A stretch of 13,086 bases of DNA from an uncultured Eubacteriales bacterium (GTDB lineage Bacteria; Bacillota; Clostridia; Oscillospirales; CAG-272), in assembly GCA_949878535.1 (NCBI GenBank), contig CATLAS010000006.1, positions 1 through 13,086 of the forward strand, given 5' to 3'. Made by a program: the position numbers and the translations under genes. The notes beneath the pieces were generated by a model that saw only the letters and a list, made by a program, of their open reading frames with translations, was not told where the DNA came from and did not search any database. Below, piece by piece: positions 1-7,935 of this stretch; position 1 is the first letter of the stretch, and each line of letters begins with the position of its first letter.

Positions 1-516
1 TTCAATGAACAGGCATTTGTGCACCCGGACAGCAGACTGATGGACCGACAAACCGAAATTGCTGTAACAATGGCAAGGCAGATCTGCAAAAAAGCAAATA
101 CCAGTATGTTTGCAGGGCAGGAGCTGGGCGTTGTATATCTCAGCGATATTGGTCCGCTTCAGTCTGTTGCTGAATATACCCTCTCCCTGAGGAGAGACGG
201 TTTTACAGGTGTAAATCCAAGTAAATTTCCGAATATTATGGCAGCGACACCCTTATCCAGAGTTTCCGCAGAAATCGGCGCAAAAGGCCCCTGTGTACCT
301 CTACTGTCCCCAAACGGAGATAAACACGGATGGATATACGCTGTCCGGCAGATTGCAGAAGAACGGTGCCGTGCAATGGTACTGCTCCATATAACAAAAA
401 AGCTGAACTGTTTCGGATGCTTTCTGGAAACGTCAGACACATGCAAGGAAAGGTACGGACAAAAATATGAAGCTTACATTGATCTCACCCAAAGGTGTGG
501 GAATGGGTACAAATGA
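1..516 (+). CDS. Beta-ketoacyl synthase-like protein, chain-length-factor type (3' part)
   Basis: The reading frame is open from base 1, so the 5' end lies outside the window. The visible 171 residues resemble the N-terminal half of ketoacyl synthases: a stretch like HPDSRLMDRQTEIAVTMARQ matches the usual 'MDR..qlal.aar.al' helix, GVVYLSDIGPLQS the 'GVv.gt..G' strand, and FPNIMAATPLSRVSAEIGAKGP the 'FPn...n...g.isi.lglkGP' segment. Where synthases carry the active-site Cys (TACASG), this protein reads LSPNGDKHGW, so the nucleophile is missing and the protein should not condense by itself. It also ends soon after, without a synthase C-terminal domain. Known short chain-length-factor-like proteins have this shape, and a partner synthase upstream is likely (inference). 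The last 50 nt overlap the next gene. Alternative: a decayed synthase. Confidence 0.6.
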   Translation, partial: FNEQAFVHPDSRLMDRQTEIAVTMARQICKKANTSMFAGQELGVVYLSDIGPLQSVAEYTLSLRRDGFTGVNPSKFPNIMAATPLSRVSAEIGAKGPCVPLLSPNGDKHGWIYAVRQIAEERCRAMVLLHITKKLNCFGCFLETSDTCKERYGQKYEAYIDLTQRCGNGYK

Positions 517-1777
517 AGAAAACAGATGGACGCAGGCTCTGTATGATTCCCTCGCTGGAATCGACTCCCTGCGGGAGCTGATGTCCTGTGCAAACGCACC
601 CCTGCTGACCGTTGCCTCTATATTGGAGCCATTCTTTGATTCAATCGAATATATTGACGAAGAAATCGAAAACATTGACTGGAACGCCTCCTATGATATG
701 GTTGCTATGTCCTTTATGACCCAGCAAGCCTCACGTGCTTTTGCACTTGCCGAACGGTTCCGGGAAAAGGGCGTTTATCGAATCGCCGGAGGCATGCATC
801 CCACCAATTCCCCAGAGGAAACCCTCCGGTATTTTGACACGGTATTCATTGGAGAAGGGGAAGTCACCCTTCCCCAGTTTATGCAGGACTATCTCGCACA
901 GAAGCCAGCGAGAATCTATAAAAACACCAGTGAAATCCATATGGATACTGTACCCCTTCCCCGGTATGACTTATTAAAAATGGATCAATACAAAACGGTG
1001 CCAGTGCAGATTTCCAGAGGCTGTCCCCATAACTGTGAGTTCTGTGCTTCCACAAAAATTTACGGCCCCAAATACCGGCATAAAAGCGTAGATCGGGTAC
1101 TTCAGGAAATTGATGCAATTCAAGCGCGAAAGAAAAATCCGCATATTTATTTTACTGATGACAACATGCTTGTGCAGAAGGACTTTTCCATAGACCTTCT
1201 GGACGCACTGCCGGAGAAAAAAATTCGTTGGATGACCCACACCGATATCGGCGTTGCGGATCAGGATGAAATTTTAAAGCGGCTGTTCCGAGCAGGCTGC
1301 CGTAAGTTAGTAATAGGACTGGAAAGCATTGTCCCGGATTCCCTGCGCACTGTTGAAATGTGGAAATACAAGCATATTCAACGATACGGACAGGAAATAC
1401 AAAAAATCCAATCCTATGGCGTGGGCGTGTGGGGAACCTTTATTGTAGGACTGGACAGCGACGACACTTCCGTATTCCAACGGGTAGTGGACTTTACTCT
1501 GGAAAACAATCTGTACGGTGCTATGATTTCCGTACCCACGCCTTTCCCCGGATCGGCACTGTATAAACGGCTGTCCCGGGAAGGACGGATTTTAACTACT
1601 CACTGGGGAAGTTATACCTTGTGGAATGTAGTTGTCCAGCCCCAAAATATGAGCGTCCAGCAACTGCGTGATGGATTCCGCTACACACTTTCCCAAATTT
1701 ATGCTGGGGAGGCTGTAAAAAAACGCATGGAATATTTCAAAAATATCTATGCCGCCCTCAGGAGTGAACAATCGTGA
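467..1777 (+). CDS. B12-binding radical SAM enzyme, copy 1
   Basis: A 436-residue protein with an N-terminal cobalamin-binding Rossmann-type domain (about residues 1-150; GGMHPTNSPEE at 108-118 is the typical GG.H.t..peE loop) followed by a radical SAM core. The core has the CxxxCxxC iron-sulfur motif at Cys186, Cys190 and Cys193 (RGCPHNCEFC), then FTDDN near 229-233 and IGLES near 283-287. The family uses SAM cleavage, often with methylcobalamin, to methylate unactivated carbons or rearrange carbon skeletons; the substrate here is unknown. The ATG at 467 is chosen because the first residues (KLTLISPKG) match the start of copy 3, although this start lies inside the preceding gene. AAGGAAAGG at 445-453 is a rather distant ribosome site. 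The gene ends in TGA overlapping the GTG start of copy 2. Confidence 0.9.
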   Translation: MKLTLISPKGVGMGTNEENRWTQALYDSLAGIDSLRELMSCANAPLLTVASILEPFFDSIEYIDEEIENIDWNASYDMVAMSFMTQQASRAFALAERFREKGVYRIAGGMHPTNSPEETLRYFDTVFIGEGEVTLPQFMQDYLAQKPARIYKNTSEIHMDTVPLPRYDLLKMDQYKTVPVQISRGCPHNCEFCASTKIYGPKYRHKSVDRVLQEIDAIQARKKNPHIYFTDDNMLVQKDFSIDLLDALPEKKIRWMTHTDIGVADQDEILKRLFRAGCRKLVIGLESIVPDSLRTVEMWKYKHIQRYGQEIQKIQSYGVGVWGTFIVGLDSDDTSVFQRVVDFTLENNLYGAMISVPTPFPGSALYKRLSREGRILTTHWGSYTLWNVVVQPQNMSVQQLRDGFRYTLSQIYAGEAVKKRMEYFKNIYAALRSEQS

Positions 1778-3087
1778 AACGCTTATTGCTGCTGATTCCA
1801 AAGTGTCCGGGACCTGCCGCCGGCAAAAAGTGGAACGCTGTCTGGCCGGCGGACGTAGAAGCGGCTGTCACACACAGCATGTGGAAACTGATCACACCGG
1901 GCCCCCTTGTTCTTGCAAAACTGGCGCAGGAAATGGGAAGATTTGAAGTACACCTGACAGACGAAGCTTTTCAGCCCCTAAATCTGACGAAGAAATATGA
2001 TATTGTTGCCATATACACAGTAACCCCCAATGTAAAACGCGCTTATGAACTGGCAGATTTTTATAAAAAGCAGGGAACCTATGTCGTCCTCGGCGGCGTA
2101 CATACCACCGTTTGCCCCGAGGAAGCAGGCAGGCACGCCCACACCATTTTAATCGGCGAAGCGGAATCTATTTGGACAGCATTTTTGCAGGACTTTCTTA
2201 TGCATCGTACACGGCAAATCTATGCCCAACCTTTAGGAAAAGTTTCGATGTACCGTTCCCCCATTCCTGCATTTCATCTGATACCGGAAAATGCACGGAA
2301 GCTGATTCCCATTCAAACTGCCCGGGGATGCCCTCACGGCTGTCATTTCTGTAATCTGCGCAGTCTATACGGCAGATCCTACCGCCCCAAAAAAATGCAG
2401 AATATTGAAAAAGAACTGCGTGCCGTAAAGCAGCTTAATCCTCATGCCACTATATATTTCACAGATGACAATTTGTTTTGCAGCAGCACCCATGCTGACG
2501 CACTCATGCAGCTGCTGCAGCAATATTCTGTCACATGGTATGCAAACACAGACATCTCCTTTGGTGCAGATCCCGTGCGGATCCGCAGGGCATATCAATG
2601 CGGATGCCGGCAGGTGTTGATCGGACTGGAAAGCGTCAATATGCAAAACCTTACCGGATTGGATGAAACCAGCTTTAAACGCCGACATTTTGGCAGATAC
2701 AGGGAATGGATCGAAAACATACAGTCCCAGGGAATCGGCGTCATCGGAAGTTTTATTTTGGGGCTTGATGGCGACGGCACAGACGTTTTCGATAAAACTG
2801 CCGAATTTATACTGGAAGCGAATCTGTTTGGTGCCAGCATTACAGTGAACACCCCCTACCCGGGAACAGTGCAATTTCATGAACTGGACGCGCAAAACCG
2901 GATATGTACATATGATTGGAACTGTTATACCATATTCAATCCTGTGATTCAGCCAAAGAAAATGAGCATAGAAACACTAAACGCAGGATATTTAAAAGTC
3001 CTCCGCGCGGTTCATTCAACCGAAGCTGCAAAGCGGAAGTTGGAATATTTCAAAAGAAAAATCAAGGAGGCTGGAAATGACGCATAA
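1774..3087 (+). CDS. B12-binding radical SAM enzyme, copy 2
   Basis: A 437-residue paralogue of the preceding gene. The cobalamin-binding domain occupies about residues 1-155 (GGVHTTVCPEE at 107-117) and the radical SAM core follows with Cys186, Cys190 and Cys193 (RGCPHGCHFC), FTDDN, and IGLES. The N-terminus (LIPKCPGPAAGKKW) and some core segments differ more from copies 1 and 3 than those do from each other, so this copy probably acts on another position or at another step (inference). It starts at GTG 1774 in a 4-nt GTGA overlap with copy 1, with AGGAG at 1760-1764 nine bases upstream, and overlaps the next gene by 11 nt. This arrangement implies translational coupling and near-equal expression. 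Confidence 0.9.
   Translation: MKRLLLLIPKCPGPAAGKKWNAVWPADVEAAVTHSMWKLITPGPLVLAKLAQEMGRFEVHLTDEAFQPLNLTKKYDIVAIYTVTPNVKRAYELADFYKKQGTYVVLGGVHTTVCPEEAGRHAHTILIGEAESIWTAFLQDFLMHRTRQIYAQPLGKVSMYRSPIPAFHLIPENARKLIPIQTARGCPHGCHFCNLRSLYGRSYRPKKMQNIEKELRAVKQLNPHATIYFTDDNLFCSSTHADALMQLLQQYSVTWYANTDISFGADPVRIRRAYQCGCRQVLIGLESVNMQNLTGLDETSFKRRHFGRYREWIENIQSQGIGVIGSFILGLDGDGTDVFDKTAEFILEANLFGASITVNTPYPGTVQFHELDAQNRICTYDWNCYTIFNPVIQPKKMSIETLNAGYLKVLRAVHSTEAAKRKLEYFKRKIKEAGNDA
3064..3070 (+). promoter_or_regulatory. Strong ribosome binding site for the fused dehydratase gene
   Basis: AAGGAGG sits six bases before the ATG at 3077, inside the 3' end of the preceding radical SAM gene. It is the best Shine-Dalgarno match I see in the operon and fixes the start of the 701-residue protein. 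Confidence 0.8.
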
Positions 3088-5182
3088 ACCTGTCATCGGA
3101 TATATGTGCTCCTATGTACCCTGCCGCCTTCTGGAAAAGCTGGGATATTCCACCGTTTATTTAGGAGACGCAGAATGCAAAACCGGAGGGAGCACCTCCT
3201 GCCTGCCGCGCAATCTGTGCAGTTATATGCTGTATTGCGCCGATTTATTGAACCTGGCAGAAATAGACGGGCTGATTTTGACAAACTGCTGCAACAGTAC
3301 CCAGCGGCTGTACGATTATGTAAGGCAGCACCGACCGGATATATTTTGCTGCATGCTGGAGCTTCCCCGGGATAATACAGACGAGGCATGCCGCTATTTC
3401 GGTGTACAGGTAACCCAACTTATAGAAAAAATACAAAGCCATTTTTATCCCAGGCTCAGACCCCAATTCTGGCATAAAACTCTGGAAGTCCAAATGCAGA
3501 AAAAGCACAGTGAAATTTATATTTTGGGCAGCGCCGTCTCGCCAAAGCTGCGCCGCTTTTTGCAGCAGGTTTTTTCAGATTATACAGTCACAATCGACCA
3601 TTGTGGGGAAAGAGCTGCCGGCAATCTTCTGTGGCAAAAGTATCAGTATCTGCAGGGCATAGCACAAGATCCGCCAAACAACTTTATTCCCTGCCCGCGG
3701 ATGTCACACTTTGCAGATCAGTTCACCTCTTATGTACAAACCAGCAATCTGAAAGCTGTGGTTTACTTATCTGCAAAAAACTGCGATCATTTTCTGATGC
3801 AGTTTTCCACTGTCAGGACCATATGTCGGGCAGCAGGAACCCCTGTAATTGAATTGGAAACAGAATTTGCCGGAGCGGGCTCCGGACAGCTGACAACCAG
3901 ATTGGAAGCATTTACAGAATGTCTACAAAGCCGTGGAAATGCAGCAAATACAGAACCGCCAGCATGCAACAGAAACAATCCTTTTGTACAGCGTATGAAA
4001 CTGGCACAGGCTGTAATTGCAAATGCCCCTCTGCGCGCAATCCAAATGGTGGTGGAAAATCAAATTGACATATTTACAAATACGATTTGGAAGCATCCGG
4101 AAAAAATCATCTGGACCAATATGGTCATGCCGCAGGAGCTTTTTTATGCCGCAGGACTTGTCCCAGTAAATATGGAGCTTGCCGCAGGATGGCTGGCATC
4201 CCTGCGTGTGTCAGATAAATATATTGCATGCTGCGAGGGAAACGGATGCAGTCCTTCCGTTTGCTCCTATCATAAAGCAACACTGGGGCTGCTGCAATCC
4301 GACGGACTCGACCACCCCAGAGCAGCAGCAATCTCGTCCCACATTTGCGACGGAAGCATCGGCACAGTAAGCTATTGGAAGCAGCATTACGGCACAAACA
4401 CTTTCATTCTGGATGTCCCGTTTCAGAAAACGCCGGACAGTACAGCATACCTGACCAGACAATTTGAAGAGCTGATTGCATGGATAGAAAACTATACCGG
4501 ACAGGCACTATCGGAAGAAAAAATCTGCGAGGCACTGATTCTATCCAACCAGGCAAGAGAATATTGGACGCAGGTACAAACGCTGCGCAAAGGGAATCCT
4601 ACCGTACCGGGGCGATATATGCTGCGCAATCTGTTCGGCGCAACCTTTCTGTTCGGCTCCCGGTTCGGACTGGACGTAATGCGTACATATCATGAGGAAA
4701 TGCGGCAAAAATACACAGCCCCGCAAAACCAAGCCTCTCCAGCAAAGCGCAAACGAATCTTATGGATTCACTTTGCGCCCCTGTATCACAACACCCTGCT
4801 GGAATATTTGGAAGAATCCCTTGCCTGCTCCATCGTCTATGATATCACTGGATATATCTACTGGCAGCAGTACGATCCGGATATGCCGCTGGAAAGCCTC
4901 GCCCAGCGCGCCACCTCTCACTTCTATCTGGGAGAGGCAGAAAAGCGGCAAAAGCTGTACGCAGACATTATCCAGGAGTATCGTATAGATGGCGTCATTC
5001 ACATGATGCACAACGGATGCCGGGCAATTCCCGGCGCATCCTGGCAGGTGCGAGATACGGCGGATGCGCTGGGTGTGCCTTATCTGGAACTTTCCGGAGA
5101 CTGCATTGATCCCAGAGGATTTTCCGCAGAGCAAATGAGGCTGCGGTTGGAAGCCTTCGGAGAAATGTTATGGAGAAAATAA
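3077..5182 (+). CDS. Tandem-fused 2-hydroxyacyl-CoA dehydratase / benzoyl-CoA reductase family protein
   Basis: 701 residues, nearly twice a normal HgdB/BcrB-type subunit (roughly 380-430). Residues 1-285 form one compact copy: GYMCSYVPCRLLEKLGY near the start, DGLILTNCCNSTQRLYD at 64-80, a linker, then KAVVYLSAKNCDHF and a TRLEAF-E ending at about 274-281. Residues 310-701 form a second copy: PQELFYAAGLVPVNMEL at 352-368, Cys385/386, Cys391 and Cys396, ISSHICDGS at 419-427, and the typical tail DGVIHMMHNGCR (638-649), PYLELSGDCIDPR (668-680) and RLEAFGEML. Family members bind [4Fe-4S] clusters through such cysteines and use ATP-driven single-electron transfer to dehydrate 2-hydroxyacyl-CoA or reduce aromatic thioesters. 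The activator gene follows after 3 nt. Which reaction occurs here is unknown. Confidence 0.85.
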   Translation: MTHKPVIGYMCSYVPCRLLEKLGYSTVYLGDAECKTGGSTSCLPRNLCSYMLYCADLLNLAEIDGLILTNCCNSTQRLYDYVRQHRPDIFCCMLELPRDNTDEACRYFGVQVTQLIEKIQSHFYPRLRPQFWHKTLEVQMQKKHSEIYILGSAVSPKLRRFLQQVFSDYTVTIDHCGERAAGNLLWQKYQYLQGIAQDPPNNFIPCPRMSHFADQFTSYVQTSNLKAVVYLSAKNCDHFLMQFSTVRTICRAAGTPVIELETEFAGAGSGQLTTRLEAFTECLQSRGNAANTEPPACNRNNPFVQRMKLAQAVIANAPLRAIQMVVENQIDIFTNTIWKHPEKIIWTNMVMPQELFYAAGLVPVNMELAAGWLASLRVSDKYIACCEGNGCSPSVCSYHKATLGLLQSDGLDHPRAAAISSHICDGSIGTVSYWKQHYGTNTFILDVPFQKTPDSTAYLTRQFEELIAWIENYTGQALSEEKICEALILSNQAREYWTQVQTLRKGNPTVPGRYMLRNLFGATFLFGSRFGLDVMRTYHEEMRQKYTAPQNQASPAKRKRILWIHFAPLYHNTLLEYLEESLACSIVYDITGYIYWQQYDPDMPLESLAQRATSHFYLGEAEKRQKLYADIIQEYRIDGVIHMMHNGCRAIPGASWQVRDTADALGVPYLELSGDCIDPRGFSAEQMRLRLEAFGEMLWRK

Positions 5183-5185
5183 AAC

Positions 5186-5971
5186 ATGATTATGAATTTA
5201 TACTTAGGTATTGATATAGGCTCCGTAAGTACAGACGCAGCTTTGCTGGATAGCCAAAAAAAGCTGCGTGCCTATTCCATTGTGAAAAGCGGATTTGATC
5301 ATCAAATCGCTGTGAAAGAAGTTATAGGCGACATCTGCAGAAAAGCAGGAATCACGCCGGAGCAAATTAGACGAACCGTTGCAACCGGATACGGCCGGCG
5401 CAACGTATCCGGTGCGTATAAAACGGTCACGGAAATCACCTGTCACGCTATGGGCACGCATTTTTTATCCCCCGATGTCCGCACTGTAATTGATATTGGC
5501 GGACAGGACAGCAAGGTGATCCGAATCAACGAATACGGATATGCTGAAACCTTTTATATGAATGATAAATGTGCAGCAGGCACCGGCAGATTTCTCGAAG
5601 TGATGGCGCAGGCAATGGGCATTGGTATCGAAGTATTAGGGCTCGCTGCACTGACTGCAAAAAAGGCTGAACCCATCAGCAGTACCTGCACGGTCTTTGC
5701 CGAATCAGAGGTGATCTCCAAAATTGCAGAAGGCAAACCCCGGGAAGCGATCATCGCGGGCATCCACCAGGCAATCGGAGAACGGCTGCGAGGAATGGTT
5801 TCTGCAGTCGGCATGCGTCCGCCGCTTGCACTCACCGGCGGCGTTGCGAAAAACCAATGCATGCAAAGCGTACTGAAAAACCTTTTGCAGACAGATATTT
5901 TCATCCCGGAAGAGCCACAAATTGTCGGTGCACTGGGCGCCGCCATTTTTGCAGCAGACAGCGTTTCATAA
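5186..5971 (+). CDS. ATP-dependent activator of 2-hydroxyacyl-CoA dehydratase (HgdC-type)
   Basis: 261 residues, the usual length for the BadF/BadG/BcrA/BcrD ATPase family. LGIDIGSVSTDAAL at 7-20 is the first phosphate loop of the ASKHA fold, VIDIGGQDSK at 101-110 the second, and LTGGVAKN at 216-223 the adenosine region. Cys129 (in KCAAGTGRFLE) and Cys168 (in STCTVFAESEVIS) are the two cysteines that in the homodimer hold one bridging [4Fe-4S] cluster. The known role is to hydrolyse ATP and inject an electron at low potential into the dehydratase, which matches its place between the two HgdB-like genes. ATG 5186 has GGAG at 5172-5175; a second in-frame ATG at 5192 is possible. The enzyme is very oxygen sensitive in characterised cases, implying a strict anaerobe. 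Confidence 0.93.
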   Translation: MIMNLYLGIDIGSVSTDAALLDSQKKLRAYSIVKSGFDHQIAVKEVIGDICRKAGITPEQIRRTVATGYGRRNVSGAYKTVTEITCHAMGTHFLSPDVRTVIDIGGQDSKVIRINEYGYAETFYMNDKCAAGTGRFLEVMAQAMGIGIEVLGLAALTAKKAEPISSTCTVFAESEVISKIAEGKPREAIIAGIHQAIGERLRGMVSAVGMRPPLALTGGVAKNQCMQSVLKNLLQTDIFIPEEPQIVGALGAAIFAADSVS

Positions 5972-5998
5972 TACTAAAAGAGAGGGAAAGCAGAGAAA

Positions 5999-7192
5999 AT
6001 GGATCACACGCTTCTTGCCAAACTGGATCTGACAGCACGCTACCACACTTCTATAGGACAGCACTATATGGCAGCATATCTACAAAACCAGTATAATCTT
6101 CTGAAAAATATAACGGAAAAGCAAAAACAGTATATTGCAGCAACCTATTATATCCCGGGAGAGCTGCTTGCATGCTTTGATGTGGAAGCTGTTTTTTTGG
6201 AACGATTTGCAGGATTTGCCGCCGCATGGCGTTTGCTGGATCATCCGGTAGCGCGAGCAGACACCATCGAGTTTCCCGCTGACGGATGCTCCTATCAGGC
6301 GCTGTTTCATCTTCTCCTTACAGAAAAAATCATTCCGAAGCCCGCGGCATTTGCAGCTATGAATTTTGCCTGCCGCAACGCATGGCAATACTGCAAGTCA
6401 GAAACCCAGCGGCATTACCTCCCGTTTTTTCATGTAGATGTTCCCAGAGTCTTTTCCCAGAGGCAGATATGCATACTGGCAGACGAGCTACAGACGTTGT
6501 ATAATCGGCTATGCAAAATGTTCCCCATAAAAGCGGAGATACAAGACGTTGTGCATGCGTCCAACGAGGCCTTGGCAGTACAACAGGAAATGAACGCCTA
6601 TCGTCGTGCACACCCTGAAAAATGCAGCACAATCGACTTTTTGAAGTTGTTCCCGTTATATAACGATCTCGGGAAACCGGACACACCAGATATTTTGCAG
6701 GGATTTTTGAAAAGGCTCACGGAAACTGCCGCGCCGGGCACAGGCAATATTCCTCGGGTTCTTTGGCTTGGTATAGTTCCCCTGTACAAAAACAGTCTCC
6801 TTACCAAAATTGAAAAGCAGGGACACTGTAAAATCGTTTGGGAGGAAATGTTTGATTTCGGAAATATAAAGCTTTCCTGCGATTCCTTTTTCCCAGATCT
6901 TGCCAAGCGGATTCTTACCTCAAGATTTTTCACACAGGAAAGCCGCCTTGCAGATATTTTGCAAAGTGTAAAAGACTTTGGTGCACAGGGGATCATTCAT
7001 TTTTCCCAGCGCAACTGCCGTTTTCTGCCCCCAGCAGTCCCCTTGATCCGGCAGATGGCGCAAGAACTGCATATTCCCTTTTTGGAGCTGCGGGGTGACG
7101 CGGTGGATCCCGGCTATTTTGATGAACAAGCTGCTGCCATGCAGCTGGAACAATTTTACGAACAACTGCACAGGAGCACACCATGTATATAA
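5999..7192 (+). CDS. 2-hydroxyacyl-CoA dehydratase family subunit (HgdB-like, single domain)
   Basis: 397 residues, a normal length for one subunit of the HgdA/HgdB/BcrB/BcrC superfamily. IPGELLACFDVEAVFLE at 52-68 matches the opening 'peEliyaaG..P' motif; Cys97 (DGCSYQAL), Cys125 (NFACRNAW) and Cys340 (SQRNCRFLPP) fall where cluster cysteines normally lie, and the tail HIPFLELRGDAVDPGYF is characteristic. It is divergent, lacking many residues of biochemically known enzymes. It probably pairs with the 701-residue fusion to form the catalytic complex (inference), so the system would have three HgdB-like domains rather than two. AGAGGG lies in the 27-nt gap upstream of the ATG. The 3' end overlaps the next gene by 10 nt. 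Confidence 0.8.
   Translation: MDHTLLAKLDLTARYHTSIGQHYMAAYLQNQYNLLKNITEKQKQYIAATYYIPGELLACFDVEAVFLERFAGFAAAWRLLDHPVARADTIEFPADGCSYQALFHLLLTEKIIPKPAAFAAMNFACRNAWQYCKSETQRHYLPFFHVDVPRVFSQRQICILADELQTLYNRLCKMFPIKAEIQDVVHASNEALAVQQEMNAYRRAHPEKCSTIDFLKLFPLYNDLGKPDTPDILQGFLKRLTETAAPGTGNIPRVLWLGIVPLYKNSLLTKIEKQGHCKIVWEEMFDFGNIKLSCDSFFPDLAKRILTSRFFTQESRLADILQSVKDFGAQGIIHFSQRNCRFLPPAVPLIRQMAQELHIPFLELRGDAVDPGYFDEQAAAMQLEQFYEQLHRSTPCI
7172..7176 (+). promoter_or_regulatory. Ribosome binding site for the crotonase gene
   Basis: AGGAG lies six bases before the ATG at 7183, inside the preceding coding sequence. It supports the overlapping start and translational coupling. Confidence 0.7.
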
Positions 7193-7923
7193 ATTTCTCC
7201 CGGGAACAAGAAGTCTGCATTCTTTCGCTGAACCGACCGAGAACCAACAGTCTGCATCAGGATCTGCTGGACGAGCTATACGCAGCCATCACAGAAATTT
7301 CCCAGGATAAAACCACAAAAACCGTGATCCTCACCAGCAGTCTGCCCTTCGGTTTTTCATCCGGACTGGATTTGGGAAGCTTTCAGGGAGCCCATGCGGC
7401 ATTTGTAGAAAATGTGTACAATGCAGTATATAAAACCTTTCAAATTATACAGTCCATCACTGCCAGCCCCAAAATATACATTGCAGCCCTTGCCGGTCCG
7501 GTAATCGGCTCCGGCGCCTCTATCGCCTTAGCATGTGACTTGCGCATTGCGGCAGCGGGAACATGGTTCTGGCTGCCCGATCCACAGTATGGCGGATTGC
7601 TGGGGGACGGCGGGTTGGTGCGTCTGGCACAAATAATCGGAACCGGCAGGGCCGCCGTGCTGGCTTTGACGAATGAACGAATCAATTTGGACACAGCAGA
7701 CAAATGGGGATTGCTTTATAAAACTGCACCCAGGGAAAAGCTGATGAAAACAGCACGAACCGCCGCCGCACGGCTGTGCGGATTATCCGGAAAAACGCTG
7801 GGATACCATAAAAAGATTCTCAATCAGACACCCCCGCTCCACTTCCCCGGTGAGGCTTTGCAAATGGTTTTACATTCACCTGAAACATACCTGCGATTTC
7901 AATCTTATATAAAACAAAAATAA
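7183..7923 (+). CDS. Crotonase-fold protein (enoyl-CoA hydratase/isomerase-like)
   Basis: 246 residues, typical for a crotonase. The two oxyanion-hole segments are clear: FSSGLDLGSF at 58-67 and AGPVIGSGASIALACDLRIA at 104-123. The two glutamates that do hydration in classical enoyl-CoA hydratase (Glu144 and Glu164 in the rat enzyme, 20 residues apart) correspond to Ser113 and Asp133 here, the latter in LPDPQYGG. The thioester-binding fold is therefore kept but the hydratase acid/base pair is not, which points to another reaction such as isomerisation, decarboxylation or C-C cleavage, as known in other family branches. The choice among these is open. It sits directly before the ketoreductase with a 12-nt gap, suggesting that the two process the same acyl thioester. 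Confidence 0.85.
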   Translation: MYINFSREQEVCILSLNRPRTNSLHQDLLDELYAAITEISQDKTTKTVILTSSLPFGFSSGLDLGSFQGAHAAFVENVYNAVYKTFQIIQSITASPKIYIAALAGPVIGSGASIALACDLRIAAAGTWFWLPDPQYGGLLGDGGLVRLAQIIGTGRAAVLALTNERINLDTADKWGLLYKTAPREKLMKTARTAAARLCGLSGKTLGYHKKILNQTPPLHFPGEALQMVLHSPETYLRFQSYIKQK

Positions 7924-7935
7924 GGAAAACGATCT

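Noticed and set aside
2365..2895. 176-residue minus-strand open frame
   Set aside because: It lies fully antisense to the conserved radical SAM core of copy 2 and shows no recognisable domain.
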